The position numbers were made by a program, and so were the translations under genes. Shown here one piece after another: positions 1 through 10,709 of a DNA stretch of 64,000 nucleotides (positions are counted from its first letter, which is position 1; every line of letters starts with the position of its first letter). A model generated the notes under the pieces. That model saw only the letters and a program-made list of their open reading frames with translations. It was not told the DNA's origin and searched no databases. Where the stretch lies: contig NC_082413.1 in the NCBI RefSeq assembly GCF_004011695.2, positions 434,001-498,000 of the forward strand, given 5' to 3'. The DNA comes from Ascochyta rabiei. Its lineage: Eukaryota > Ascomycota > Dothideomycetes > Pleosporales > Didymellaceae.

Positions 1-693
1 GCTTACAGCCAGCGTCTGCGTTGGACTTCTGCGTTCTTGTACAGCCTCCCACCCCTCACTGTGCACCCACACCACCTGCGCTTGCACAAGCGATGCCAAC
101 GCGAGCGCGAAGAATGCTCCCAAACATGTCTGCCGTATCGCACGAACCAGAAGACGTCACTTACTAGTCTCATTACTCCCAGCCTTGCTGTACAGGTGAC
201 AGTTTGGAGGGTGTGCTTCGGTCACTAGCTGCCGTCCGTCAGGATCCATTACGGAAATTTGCAAGGACATGTCACGGCACCACTCTCCGGCATTGCTCGT
301 GCGCACGGAAGGAAGCGAACGTTGGATGACTGCCAAGCAGATAAGACGCGGTGTGAAGTATTGATTGAGATTTCATTACTCGTATCTCCCGTAGGAGTCG
401 GTATGTGTAGATGGGTAGCTAACTACTATGGGATATTGAGGCGCGCCGGCCGATAGAAACAATGGACAGTGATGTGATTGTACCCCTCCAAACGCCGTGC
501 AATGCTGTGCGCGCTATGCAAATGCTTCAGAACAGAACGCCGTGTATCATGCAATGATATGTTGAATTGGTTGTCCGGCAATCTTCTCTGCATATCATAT
601 CCATGCAAATCGCTTTCATCTTTCGGTGAGATGTGATGCGAACGAAAGTCGTGGGTCTAGGTTGATGATATCGGAAAGGGAATGCAATATTTT
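1..693. other. Intergenic, no gene seen
   Basis: No open frame here has a convincing start, composition or recognisable motif. The right part is the 3' flank of the minus-strand cyclin gene. Confidence 0.5.
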
Positions 694-1707
694 TTAGTAG
701 GCTGCCTGACGACTTGCGTACGCGCCAGCGAACATCCTGTTGAAGAAGCCGCCGGACGTCTTCGCCTTCTTCGCCGGCTTGTCCTCGTAGAGGGGCAGCG
801 AATGCTGCAGCCTAGGTTGAGAGACAGGCGCGTTGATATGTACAATGGTTGCGCCTTGATCGTAGCTGTGCATGATGGCCTCAGCGGGCTCTTCGTGGAA
901 GCTGGAGGGCGAGGATGTCGTGGAGACAGAGGAGCTGCGAGTGGGTGGCGAGAGAGAAGGAGTGCGCGATGCTGCGCGGGAGGAAGAGTGGCAGGCGTAC
1001 TTCTGCTGGCGAGGAGCATACGAAGCGTACTCATAGGAGGTGAGGTTCTCGGCGGTGAGCTGGTACTGCTGCTGGCGAGCGTACTCCTTCTCCTGCTCGA
1101 TGAGCCTGGCTTTCTCAGCCTGGCGTGCTTGCCACACACGGATGGGTGCGAGGAAGGGCTCAAGGTGGTAGTAAAGATCCTCAGGGTTGATGCGGAGGTC
1201 CCAGTCGAGAAGGAAGAGCAGCTGCTTCTCCATGAGGTTGACCTCGGTGATGGAAAAGCCGAAGTTGTCGTATCCGCGAACAGCGCTGTAGCGAGCCCAG
1301 TGCTTGTTCTTGGGCGAAGAGTCATTGAGGTTCTTGGCGGCAAGGATAAGGGAGGCGAGGAAGATGCGGTGGGTAGTGCACTTCATGCCCTTGGCGACGG
1401 GAGGAAGGCGAGACCGGAGACGGGAGAGGTAGACCAAGCTGGTCATGAGAGTAGGGACCTGGACGTGGGAGCGCTCGACGAGGGATGTAATGAACTCTTC
1501 GACAGATGGGAGGAAGGGCTCCCTGACCTGGTGAGGTAGGGACGCAGGTGGTGTAGGAGGCAAGCTCTTGTCAAGCGAAGGTTCACACCTGATGACTTGG
1601 GTGGCTTTTTGTGCAAGGTATGAAATCATGTCCTGGGAGACGGGCTGCTGGATGAAGTAGTCCAGCGCCGCGCTGTTCTCCCGTGCAAGGTTTGCGGAGT
1701 AAGGCAT
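694..1707 (-). CDS. PCL-type (Pho85-class) G1/S cyclin
   Basis: Single-exon gene of 337 residues starting at an ATG. A cyclin box spans about residues 64-175, including [19 protein letters not shown], the NKHWARY segment, and [20 protein letters not shown]. These are the conserved pieces of the yeast Pcl1/Pcl2/Pcl9 and Aspergillus PclA group. Cyclins of this group activate the Pho85/PhoA cyclin-dependent kinase at the start of the cell cycle and at polarised growth sites. The C-terminal half is Ser/Pro-rich and disordered, with many SP/TP sites, and ends in a basic Lys/Ala patch plus GGFFNRMF. Cyclin-family membership is very likely; the PCL subgroup is inferred from motif resemblance. Confidence 0.88.
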   Translation of the reverse strand: MPYSANLARENSAALDYFIQQPVSQDMISYLAQKATQVIRCEPSLDKSLPPTPPASLPHQVREPFLPSVEEFITSLVERSHVQVPTLMTSLVYLSRLRSRLPPVAKGMKCTTHRIFLASLILAAKNLNDSSPKNKHWARYSAVRGYDNFGFSITEVNLMEKQLLFLLDWDLRINPEDLYYHLEPFLAPIRVWQARQAEKARLIEQEKEYARQQQYQLTAENLTSYEYASYAPRQQKYACHSSSRAASRTPSLSPPTRSSSVSTTSSPSSFHEEPAEAIMHSYDQGATIVHINAPVSQPRLQHSLPLYEDKPAKKAKTSGGFFNRMFAGAYASRQAAY

Positions 1708-4700
1708 GATGGTTGCTTGCGAAGGGTGGATGAGGGCCGAGTTTTAATGAAAGTGCACTTCGATGTTGGATCCGAAGTAGCAATACGCTCGTCCAATAAC
1801 AGGCCTACAAGGCTATACTAAGCCCTTGTAACGTTTCCGGTCTGTATGGAGTTGGGTAAGCGCAGTCCGGAGGCTGTGGCTGTGGCTGTGGCTTGGGCTC
1901 GAAAAAGGTCGACGAGGTTGAAAGACCAGGCGGCGGTGAATATTAAGGTGACTGATGAATTCCGACCGGCGGAAAGTGCAATGGAGGGATCGGGAGGTGA
2001 TGGTGCGGCAAGGAAGAGTGGTGGAAGGGAGGGTGGTGCTGGCGCTGCCAAGGCAATGATGTGTAGGGCTGGAAGGGATGAAGTGGATTGGGCAGTCGCG
2101 GACTGAAGAATGCAACCTGCACCGCTGGGGTGTTACAGGTGGAAAGAAGGGATGAGAGAAAAGCGAAGCAGTTGCACTGACCAAAAGAGTATCAGGAGTC
2201 GATGATACTTATGCCGACTCGAGGTGAATCCAACGATTCCAACCGTCGTGGGTGGGGCTTCGGCGGCACGGTGTGGGAACCAATCAGCGGTCTGAGCGCG
2301 CAGGGATTGGAACGTAGCGCGCCTCGCGAGACTGAGGCCAGCGGTTGTTGGCCCGATTCAGGAAGCCTGCGAAGGTGGTGGGAAGTCGAACTGCAGAGCC
2401 AGAAATAGTGCGTTTCAACTTCAAGCCAGTCGCATGCGGGGGCTCGTGTACCCAAATCAGCGGCAGCGCCTGTCAGCCAATGGAGCTGCGTCGCGCTACG
2501 TGTTTCGAGGTCGCGTTGGGTGTTGTCTGAAGATGGCGGTACCAAGTGGGAGGCGTCGAGTGGATGGCAGACAGCGTGGCAGCGGTCGACAACAAGCGAA
2601 CCGTCGGCTGGGGGCTGTGGTGCCGATATGTACTCGTGCAGTGCTGCTGGTGCAGTGTCTGGCCGGGTTTTAACGATGGTCTGCTGCTCTTCGGCCAGGT
2701 CACGCTGGGAGAGAAGGCGAGGCGGTGAGGTTGTACGGTGGAGACGACCACGCTGTAGCTGCACACCTGCTCCCATATAGTGGACGAGCTTATCTAGCTG
2801 TCTGGCCACCGCACCCTCCAGCCATGGCGGACTTCGCCAGCATGACGACTGACCAAGGTCGCGGAGATTGAGTGCATTCTGGGTACCCAGTTTGTCCAAC
2901 CTCCCCAGCCCTTACGAGAGGCAAATGCCCAAGACGATGCCCTTGCACGCCGCATTTGGCGAAAGAACCGCACATTTGCCATTGCGAACGCGTGTTGCAG
3001 CGCGTGTAAACGTCGCAAATCAATGGCCGTGGCTATTCTGGCTGTACTCCGTACATTCTGCATGCAACCAGACTTCTTGTCCATCGCCTGACTGACTCCA
3101 TCTCCATCGGCCGTCGAATCTCCAGCCCGGCAATGGCCTTGCATGACGGCTGGCCTGACTCCCGCCCGAAAGGTGTTCCTCATTGGACTCCAACTGATCT
3201 GGATCGACATGTCATGCGCAAGGATTGTGGGTCGCCCTCCATTGGCCCACCTTGCTGTACAAACATCACCGCCGTTTCGACTTCATGGAAGTCCGCATCA
3301 ACGACATCGACATCGATCCTGCCATTGCGCCACCTTCGATCCTCGAGAATATCAACCACCACCATGTGCCGCAGCCTGGAGGGTGGAGAGCCCAGCAATG
3401 CCTCGGCGGCAGCTTCTTGGGTGGTTTAGCGTGGTTTGTTAGTGCTCTGCAGCTTTTACAAGGGTCGCTGAACTCTTGCATGGTTTTTCTACTGTCTACT
3501 GTCTACGTTGTAGGCGATCTGCACACTGCCATTGAATACCTTCATCTTGACCTCCTGCTGCACCGCCTCAAATTGCCGGACAAATCGTTCCGAGCTTCCA
3601 GGATACCTCTTCTAGAATGCCAGCTAGTAGCTAATGCATCTGCAACCTTGTGTGTATTCTACCAAATGCTAGAAAATATCCGTCCTTCAAAAGTCTTGTT
3701 TGTCACCGAGTGTCCGCTGCCGCCAGGACCCGGCACTGCTCGTATGCGCCCTCTCCTCCAAGCAGTCTTTGCCTTTTGCCGACTGAGACCAAACTATGGT
3801 TCTTGAGTCTGCTTAATCTCCGAGAACACTGATCGAGCATTGCACATGGGCCACCTAAGCGCTCGATGAGGCTACGTTCCCTCAGCGGCTCGCACAGGCC
3901 ACAGGATCTCGAAATAGGTAGATGACAGTTGCCCACCTACGCGCTCGTGTCACAACCAAATTCGGCAACGTTGGAACTTTCTTTAGATACTGCAGCCTCA
4001 GCTACACAACAGTCCTGCACGAACTTCGTCTCTAATTTGATACTGCGGACATTCAACTGACGCTGAACCTTACGTGGTTCTGGTCGCCAACAACGAGGTC
4101 CGAACAACACCAGACGACCCAACCATGCTCATTCCAACACGGAGATCCTCTTTCGATAATCGACACTCCACCGTCGCGATACGACGCTGCGTTAGTCCAG
4201 CAATTCAAGACTCGGCCAAATTACGGTATACAATCAGGACCCTGCTCTAGACACGAAACGGGCTTGAAAGCGTACCATCGATTCTCCGCACTCCATACCC
4301 TGAAGCTACCAGGCAAGACTTCAAGACAGACCTCCAGTATCACTGTGCCGCCACGATCTTGTCCATACGCAACTCAGGCCGATAGAAACGCAAATAGCGA
4401 CACGAAGCTTGTCTTTGGCACAAGCAACGCACGACCAAAGGCTCTATCATAATTCACAACAGGGACAATTCTGCGCGAAATTCCTCCAATCTTCTGCTGG
4501 AGCAATCAATTTTTTCTTTTCAAAGGCGATGAATTGATATCCGCATTTGGTCAATTCAACCTTTGTATCGGGTTCGAGAGACCGCTGCGCAGGCCTTCGG
4601 ACTTCGCAGCCAACCACTCCACTTCAGGCAGCTTGTTTGGGATCTACACCACACACTCGAATTTCCGCAATCGCTCAAGTCTGGTAGGTTCGAGCGAGTG

Positions 4701-5026
4701 AAACAAACCTACGACGCGTTGCGGAAATGGGTTTTGACGCGAATGACGACCTGTCCGCAGTCGATCATGGTCCACGCTCAGGACTCTCGCGGACAAAGCG
4801 AGACGGTGACGGGCAATCATGTCCAGTTTTCCACTGTGTGTGTGCTTCTGTTCACGGAACGTTAGGTGTTTCTTTTTCTTTCTTTTCTGCTGCCGATGCT
4901 TCTGCCATTGCTTTCAAGATCAATGCAGTAATGCAATTGTGCCCAGACGGCCTTCTCCAAGTCGCTTACCGGATGGAAAAACAAGCCCACGACCAAAACA
5001 ATTACCGGTCTACCATCGCCTCAGCC
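1708..5026. other. Long intergenic stretch without a supported gene
   Basis: About 3.3 kb upstream of the cyclin and downstream of the next gene. Open frames of 60-235 codons occur on both strands, but none has recognisable domain content or consistent exon structure. Many begin at non-ATG codons. It may hold the cyclin promoter, long UTRs or non-coding RNA; nothing in the sequence shows which. Confidence 0.45.
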
Positions 5027-6055
5027 TCAGATGTGCTTCATCTTCTTGAGCTGGATTTCAGACACTTCCTCGCTTCCCTTTCTCTTCCCGCCTTCGGCTT
5101 CTCTGACCCTCTTCCTCTCCGCCCAGATTTTCATCACCTGCTCGTCTGCGACCGCGGCCTTGTTCTGCAAGTTCTGTGCCTCCTCGTCTCGCTCTTTCAG
5201 TGACTGCTTCAGTGTCTTGATTTCAGCCTCTGCTTTGCTGATCTGGAACTTATAGTCGTCACGCAGCTTTGTCCGCTGCGACAACTGCAAGCTGGCGTGC
5301 TCCCAGTCTTTTTCAGCTGCTTGAATGTGGGTGTTCGCATACAGGAGGTTTTTCTTGTAGCGGCTCGTGGCGCACTTCGCGTCCTTGTTCGCTTTTGCAA
5401 GCTCTGCTTTACGAGCTTTGCTCGCTGCTACCACTTCCCCTTCAGCCTTACCTGCTCGTGCTTTCTGAGAGCTCTCCACAGCTCTAAGATGGGTGATTTC
5501 TTTGCAGAGTGCGTCGATTTCAGCCGTGTCTCCGTCATAGCACTCATTCACCATCTTGATGACCTCGTTGAACGCGCCAATCGTCGACTCAGACCTCTCC
5601 GGTCTCGGATCAGCCTCGACTTCCAGAATCGCGGGACGCACGTCCGTCATCTTGTAGATCCAGTTCCATCTATCCAGTGCGCCCAGTGCATCTTCAGTTC
5701 TTAGCTGCCCGAATCTGTCGTAGCCGAATGGGAAGAGTACGTTGCCACGCATCATCCAGGACATGTTTTTGACTGGTCGAGCTGGGTGTACGAACTGGCG
5801 CGCAACTTGATGCGGATAGGCGATTCCTTGAAGTAGGGCGACCGCGTTCTGTCTATCGTCGTGGTACCCAGGGTGCTGTGTCGAACGCAATTGAGGCCAT
5901 ATCCACGGGTCTTTCGGGTTGTAGTCTGCTTTGTACGCTTTGATGTTGGCTTGCAGCTTGTCAGTCAGTGTCCCACGAGAAGTCGCACTCGAGAACAGAA
6001 AGCTGGTTCGTGTACACGATCTATTCTTTGGCCATGTCAGAGTCGACTGTGCCAT
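5027..6055 (-). CDS. Coiled-coil protein, paralogue of the next gene
   Basis: A 342-residue protein if translation starts at the first ATG (6055); the frame stays open 22 codons further upstream but without an ATG. The N-terminal half has a compact aromatic-rich module with DPWIWPQL, a DDRQNA segment and FPFGYDRFGQLR. The C-terminal half (about residues 150-330) is a long Lys/Glu/Ala-rich predicted coiled coil ending in a basic tail (KRKGSEEVSEIQLKKMKHI). The same layout and spaced motifs occur in the neighbouring gene at 6565-7497, so the two look like diverged tandem duplicates. I do not recognise the family. The basic tail could be a nuclear signal. Confidence 0.7.
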   Translation of the reverse strand: MAQSTLTWPKNRSCTRTSFLFSSATSRGTLTDKLQANIKAYKADYNPKDPWIWPQLRSTQHPGYHDDRQNAVALLQGIAYPHQVARQFVHPARPVKNMSWMMRGNVLFPFGYDRFGQLRTEDALGALDRWNWIYKMTDVRPAILEVEADPRPERSESTIGAFNEVIKMVNECYDGDTAEIDALCKEITHLRAVESSQKARAGKAEGEVVAASKARKAELAKANKDAKCATSRYKKNLLYANTHIQAAEKDWEHASLQLSQRTKLRDDYKFQISKAEAEIKTLKQSLKERDEEAQNLQNKAAVADEQVMKIWAERKRVREAEGGKRKGSEEVSEIQLKKMKHI

Positions 6056-6564
6056 CGAGTTCGCGGTGAAGTGGACGGGGCTGGCCGGTGAGATTGAAAA
6101 CGATGAGGTGAGATCGCACAAGTAAGAAATATTTGGGTGATTTTAGCCTATGCGAGGATCCCTATCGGCTCACTCACTGTGAAGCCACACGCTCTCTCAC
6201 TTTATAGCCCCAATATCGCTGGGTCATTAATAAATACAAAGTTGAGATGAATTGTAAAAAAAAATGGTAAGTCATGTAATGTCAGCATCTAGATGTAAAC
6301 TGTTATAACAAAAAAGGTTGCTTTGCTTAAGACAGAGGGGCAAGCCAACTACTAGTAAGGCAGGTATCGAAACAAAGTAATTTTACGTAAGAAAAATGCA
6401 GCTCAAAACTTGGAGACATTTGCTCCTTGATTCTTGCAATGTTTCTTAGCAATACATTGGAGTTCCACAGACTCTTCACCGAAAGGAAAAAGCTGCAACT
6501 ATCAAAAAAAAAGCAGATCAGCTGTTTGCACACCTATGTGTTCAATCACATCGTCAATCCATGC
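6056..6564. other. AT-rich spacer between tandem paralogues
   Basis: About 500 bp of AT-rich sequence with A-runs near 6256 and 6311. It holds the promoter of the gene to its left and the 3' end of the gene to its right. No gene seen. Confidence 0.5.
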
Positions 6565-7497
6565 TCATTCCTCAACCTTGATACTCTTCTTCTCCGAAGC
6601 AGACCCATCGTCAAGTCTCTGAACTATGTTCCAGACCCAGATGATTTTCTCGTTAGTTTCGACAGTCTCTCTCTTCGCCGCCTCCAGTTCCTTCCTTTGA
6701 CGCTCGAGCTGCTCGCCGAGGATCTGGATCTTGGCTTCAGCTACTTGGGCGCGCCCCTCGGCTTCTTGATAATGGTCATTCACAAGGAGCTGCAGGGCCC
6801 GGGTCCTCTGAGTGGCGGAATGGAGAGACCTGGTGTGGGCTGTCATAAGTGTATCCATGGCGGTCTCAATAGCGCCCTCAGGCTGATGTTGAACAACCTT
6901 GAACTCGGTCTGCGCCATGGCGGAAGCAGAGGCTTTCCTGTCCAGGGACGTCTCCGTGGTGTGTTTGAAAGCCGTATCAGAGGGTACAGATCTTTCTTTC
7001 TGCATACCATCTGCGTTTTTTGGAGCTTGAGTAGCTTGAGGTGAGATGTCTGGAAGATATCTGGAATCTGGAATTGTGCCTCTCATCAGTTTCATCCATT
7101 CTTCCAGCTCGCCTGCTGGTAGGTGAAGATACTTGCGAATCTCTCCGTATCTGTCGAAGTTGAAGGGGTAGTCAGCAAACATGGCCTTGATCTGGTGGCT
7201 TGCAAGGTTCGGTCTGCAGCTGACTTTGTTGACCAATGGCCTGTGGGTGACCAGGTTCTCCATCAACGATTGCTCGTATGCAAGAAACCGTGGGGCATGT
7301 TTGGTCTGCCTGTAGTCGTAGTTGACTTCGGTCTGGACGACGTCTTTGATCAACGGCCAAGTGCGGGGATCTTCGGCATCGTAGTCCTGTATGACGGTTC
7401 TGATGTGGAGACGCAAGAGCAGTCCGTCCCAGCTGAAAGGACCTCTCCAGACAGCTAGGTCCTCACAGTCAATGTCTGCCATGTCAAAGGATAGCAT
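6565..7497 (-). CDS. Coiled-coil protein, tandem paralogue
   Basis: Encodes 310 residues from an ATG (a second ATG lies five codons in). The N-terminal module has DYDAEDPRTWPLI, YDYRQTKHAPRFLAY and YPFNFDRYGEIRKYL. These align in order with DYNPKDPWIWPQL, DDRQNAVALLQGI and FPFGYDRFGQLR of the gene at 5027-6055. A helical Gln/Glu/Lys-rich segment (about 210-300) ends in an acidic/basic tail. Sequence identity between the two is low outside these anchors, so the duplication is old or fast-evolving. Function unknown; likely a lineage-restricted fungal family. Confidence 0.7.
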   Translation of the reverse strand: MLSFDMADIDCEDLAVWRGPFSWDGLLLRLHIRTVIQDYDAEDPRTWPLIKDVVQTEVNYDYRQTKHAPRFLAYEQSLMENLVTHRPLVNKVSCRPNLASHQIKAMFADYPFNFDRYGEIRKYLHLPAGELEEWMKLMRGTIPDSRYLPDISPQATQAPKNADGMQKERSVPSDTAFKHTTETSLDRKASASAMAQTEFKVVQHQPEGAIETAMDTLMTAHTRSLHSATQRTRALQLLVNDHYQEAEGRAQVAEAKIQILGEQLERQRKELEAAKRETVETNEKIIWVWNIVQRLDDGSASEKKSIKVEE

Positions 7498-8315
7498 TAT
7501 CTTGTGTAGTGTGGGAGATCCAGATATTGAGAGAGTGTTAGATGGAAGGTCTCTATTAGCAGATTCGTGGGCGAGGTGTGCGCATTGAGGTACAGTATGC
7601 TAGCGCGCTACTTCACTGGTCGTTCTTGCGTCTCTCACCTTCGTTAGCCTTCCGTGAGAATTGACGCCATTCCTTTCAATTGCTGGCCTGTGTTCATGGA
7701 CAGAATACTGGCATATCAGTACGTCGTTGATTTCGATGTAAGGCGAAGCAACGCTATCATCTGGCTACTGGCGAAGAGAACGATGGCTATTACATAGAAA
7801 GCAGTAATTCTGGCTTTTGTCGGGAGGCATGTCAGGCTGGTATCAAGGAGCAAACAAGAAGAGAACAGTGGAAAGCTTGAAGTGTTATCCATAAGGGAAA
7901 TAACGCAGAATGGTCTATCGATCAAGTATCCATGAGATTCTGCATGCATCGAGAAACGCCAGAAAACCCATCTCATCCAAAGATAGAAATAGTTGCCATC
8001 GCAATGATTGCCAGCGTTGTAGAAAAAGAAAGGTAAGCGCTACTGCATCCAGAGCGCCATGGCTATGGAGCAGCCTGTGTATGTGACAAAAGATGTGATG
8101 ACACTCACGTCTGATATGCTGAGAAGCGTACTGTTGCAGCACCAGCAAGCGATATTGTGTAGACGTAGTGATACATGTATAGAAATTTCCGGAAGAGTAT
8201 AGTCGTGAAGAGGAGGTAGAACATAGTTTCGATATAGTGAGCCCAGTTTGATCAGTTAAGGGACCATGCAGCACGTCAGCAGCGTCGCCGTTAAGGACCG
8301 ATATGGAGCCAACGA
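7498..8315. other. Intergenic, no gene seen
   Basis: About 800 bp between two minus-strand genes. Short open frames are present, but none has recognisable content. Confidence 0.45.
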
Positions 8316-9290
8316 CTAGGCCTTCTGGTTGGTCTTCTTGATGGCGCCACGAGCTGAGGTGCGTGGGCTGCCTTTGGAGGGCGACTCTGAGGGCGACTTG
8401 GCAGCACGAGTCTTGGCGGGAGACTTCTTGGGCGTTGGTGTCTTGCCGGGAAGTTGTGGAAGAAACTCAATCGACGGCACCTGATCGGTTTCCTTTTCCT
8501 GGAGCATCTGAAGAACCACGTCCATGGCATCCTTCGCCGTCTGCAAAGTCTTGCCCTTGCCAATGTACTGATCGAGCTCCCGGAGCACATCGATGGGGGC
8601 TTCAAAAGCTTTGCCAGCCACGGGTGCTACAGCTGTCGCAGCCGCCTCCGCGCTCATACCACCAGCGATCTTGCGGGAGAACTCGTTGAGCCGATCCTCT
8701 TCTGACTTCTTCAAGGTGATGTCGTAGGTAGTGCCGGGAAACTCATTCTCGATGACGTCAAATTGGCGTAGAATGAGCTTGACCTTGCGGACCTGCCAGA
8801 GCTCTTTGTTGTAGGTTGCGCGTTGGTAGTGTTTCCTGCACATGACGGGCCATTCTGTAAGGTCGCGGGTACAGGCCTTGTTGCGACCGAAGTGGTCTGA
8901 GATCACCTTGCGAGAGAGGGTCTTAGTGTACTGACCGGTGCGGCACTTGGTGTACTCGTCGTTCATGCAGGTGAATTCGCGCTCGATCAAATCATCGCCG
9001 TCGATGGCAGTTCCAGTGGCTTCTCCGGCAGCTTCGCCGGCACTGACTTCGGTCAGTTCGGACATGATTGTATCAGCAGGGCTGGCGGGTTCGTTCTTGA
9101 AAGATGAAGCGTGGCGCTTCGGTGTGGATTTCCGCTCCAGAATAGGTGCTTTGGTGCTGGTGCTGGCTTCGATAGCGGCATCGTGAGCCAGCTTGGGCTC
9201 GGTGAGCAGGTTGGAAAAGCTCATGGCGTTGCGGATAGACGACTGCGTGATTGAGATAGCGGTGGGCTCGGTTATAGTTTGGGAGGCCAT
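8316..9290 (-). CDS. Conserved fungal protein with Cys/His-containing core
   Basis: 324 residues from the first ATG at 9290. The upstream extension of the frame has only a GTG. The N-terminal third is Ser/Thr/Ala-rich and disordered. The core (about residues 100-195) has ordered, Cys/His-bearing sequence including CMNDEYTKC, VISDHFGRNKACTRDL and PVMCRKHYQRATYN, suggestive of a small DNA-binding or metal-binding fold. The C-terminus is a basic Lys/Ser/Pro tail (PTPKKSPAKTRAAKSP) of the kind seen in nuclear proteins. The HFGRNK and CRKHYQRATY blocks recur in uncharacterised proteins of other filamentous ascomycetes as far as I recall. A nuclear role is inference only. Confidence 0.75.
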   Translation of the reverse strand: MASQTITEPTAISITQSSIRNAMSFSNLLTEPKLAHDAAIEASTSTKAPILERKSTPKRHASSFKNEPASPADTIMSELTEVSAGEAAGEATGTAIDGDDLIEREFTCMNDEYTKCRTGQYTKTLSRKVISDHFGRNKACTRDLTEWPVMCRKHYQRATYNKELWQVRKVKLILRQFDVIENEFPGTTYDITLKKSEEDRLNEFSRKIAGGMSAEAAATAVAPVAGKAFEAPIDVLRELDQYIGKGKTLQTAKDAMDVVLQMLQEKETDQVPSIEFLPQLPGKTPTPKKSPAKTRAAKSPSESPSKGSPRTSARGAIKKTNQKA

Positions 9291-10709
9291 GGAGATCACC
9301 TGCTGCGATACAGGAAAAGGTAGAAGGACGCTTCTGGCAAGACCCTGGTGAAAGTGCGTCTAAGCTTAGATTTGGGAAAGTTGAGAGCTGGTGGGCGTAG
9401 TGTGATAAGAGAGTTTCGAGAGAGGTGGGCGAGGGATTTATGTTGACTCAAGCGGACAAGGTCGTGGGCAATGCGGGGTGGGCGAGGTGAAGTCGTCTCT
9501 TCGAGGTGACAATCGAGCGTTTGACCTGGTGCCTGACGACTGAGCGTCAGGGCCTGGACCCACGTCGACTCCTGGTTACCATACAGACTGCAAGGTGCAA
9601 GAGCCCAACCTATTTCACCGTCGCTAGCGGCAATGGGAGCTGTTTGAATTCGAACCACATGGTCACAACGCGATACATCCAACGTCAAGTGCTGTGTGTA
9701 GGTAGCAACTGACGACTTCACGTCTCTTGGGAATGGTATGCCTGGCCTGCTCGGTGATAATGAAGTTAGCGCCACAAACTTGCAGCAAAGATGCGAGAGG
9801 TGACAGAGACAAACAGCGAAGACAGGCGCTGACCACGCTGTCAAACCAAAACACGAAGGCCAGACCTCGTGGAAAAGCGCACTTCACAGCCGCCAACCGG
9901 GGCAGTGTGTGCAATGAAGAGAAGTGTACGCGTGCAAATACCAACACCAGTTGCAAACAAAGCAGACACACGGAATACTACGAGGACAGGGGGTCTGAGG
10001 GTAGGTGATGAAGAACATGTCCAACCCGCAATGCACTGAACAATGTGCATGCTCCAACTGCCACTCACCATTTAGCACGTAGAGGACGGTGTCCGGAGAT
10101 CGAGTGTAGTTTTGGATTCGAGCTTGTTGAGAGAGGACGCCGGCACCAATGGCGTCACACCCACAGCCAACTCACGCGTCGATAGTCGCGTACATGTCAA
10201 GAAAGGAAGGACGAGGAGTCATGCTTCACAAATCACGGTCCTCGTCCACGCATATATCGCCTCCCGTGTGTAGGAGAACCAGCGCTGCTCACGAGTTGTT
10301 GTAAAAGGCCTTTGATGACTACAGCGTGGAGGAGGAGAGTTGATTGTTGATTGTTGATTGTTGATTGTTGATTGTTGATTGTTGATGGTTGATGGTGAAT
10401 GGAGGTCGGCGCACCCGTGCACAGAGCACCGATGTCGCCCGACCCGTGACTTTCGTCAGGGCTCTTGGCCCTCTTTGGCTGCTGCGCCGGAAGTGCGTTA
10501 CTCCTCGTCACTCGCTCTCTCAGGCTTCTCCAGGTGCGAAACACGGGCGAATTGCTTGACACGCACGCAAACCTCGTCACATCGCTTGAAATGCGCCCAC
10601 ACGTCACATCGTCCACGTCAGTTCAGCCTGCCCACCTTGCTCTGCGCTGAGCGCGTCTGCGGCACCTTGCCCTCCGTCGTGCTACCAGCTCTGAGCGTCC
10701 ACCGCTGCA
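9291..10709. other. Divergent promoter region between two genes
   Basis: About 1.4 kb between the minus-strand gene at 8316-9290 and the plus-strand ING gene at 10710. It should contain both promoters and 5' UTRs. Apart from a short tandem repeat near 10340-10395, no feature is evident. Confidence 0.5.
10340..10395. repeat. 7-bp tandem repeat (TTGATTG-type)
   Basis: About eight copies of a TTGTTGA/GATTGTT heptamer in a row, degenerating on the right to TTGATGG. A simple minisatellite in the promoter region of the ING/PHD gene. Confidence 0.85.

Noticed and set aside
2192..3806. Open frames of about 190-235 codons in the 2-4 kb interval
   Set aside because: They lack recognisable motifs and coding-like composition, overlap each other on both strands, and do not join through plausible splice sites.
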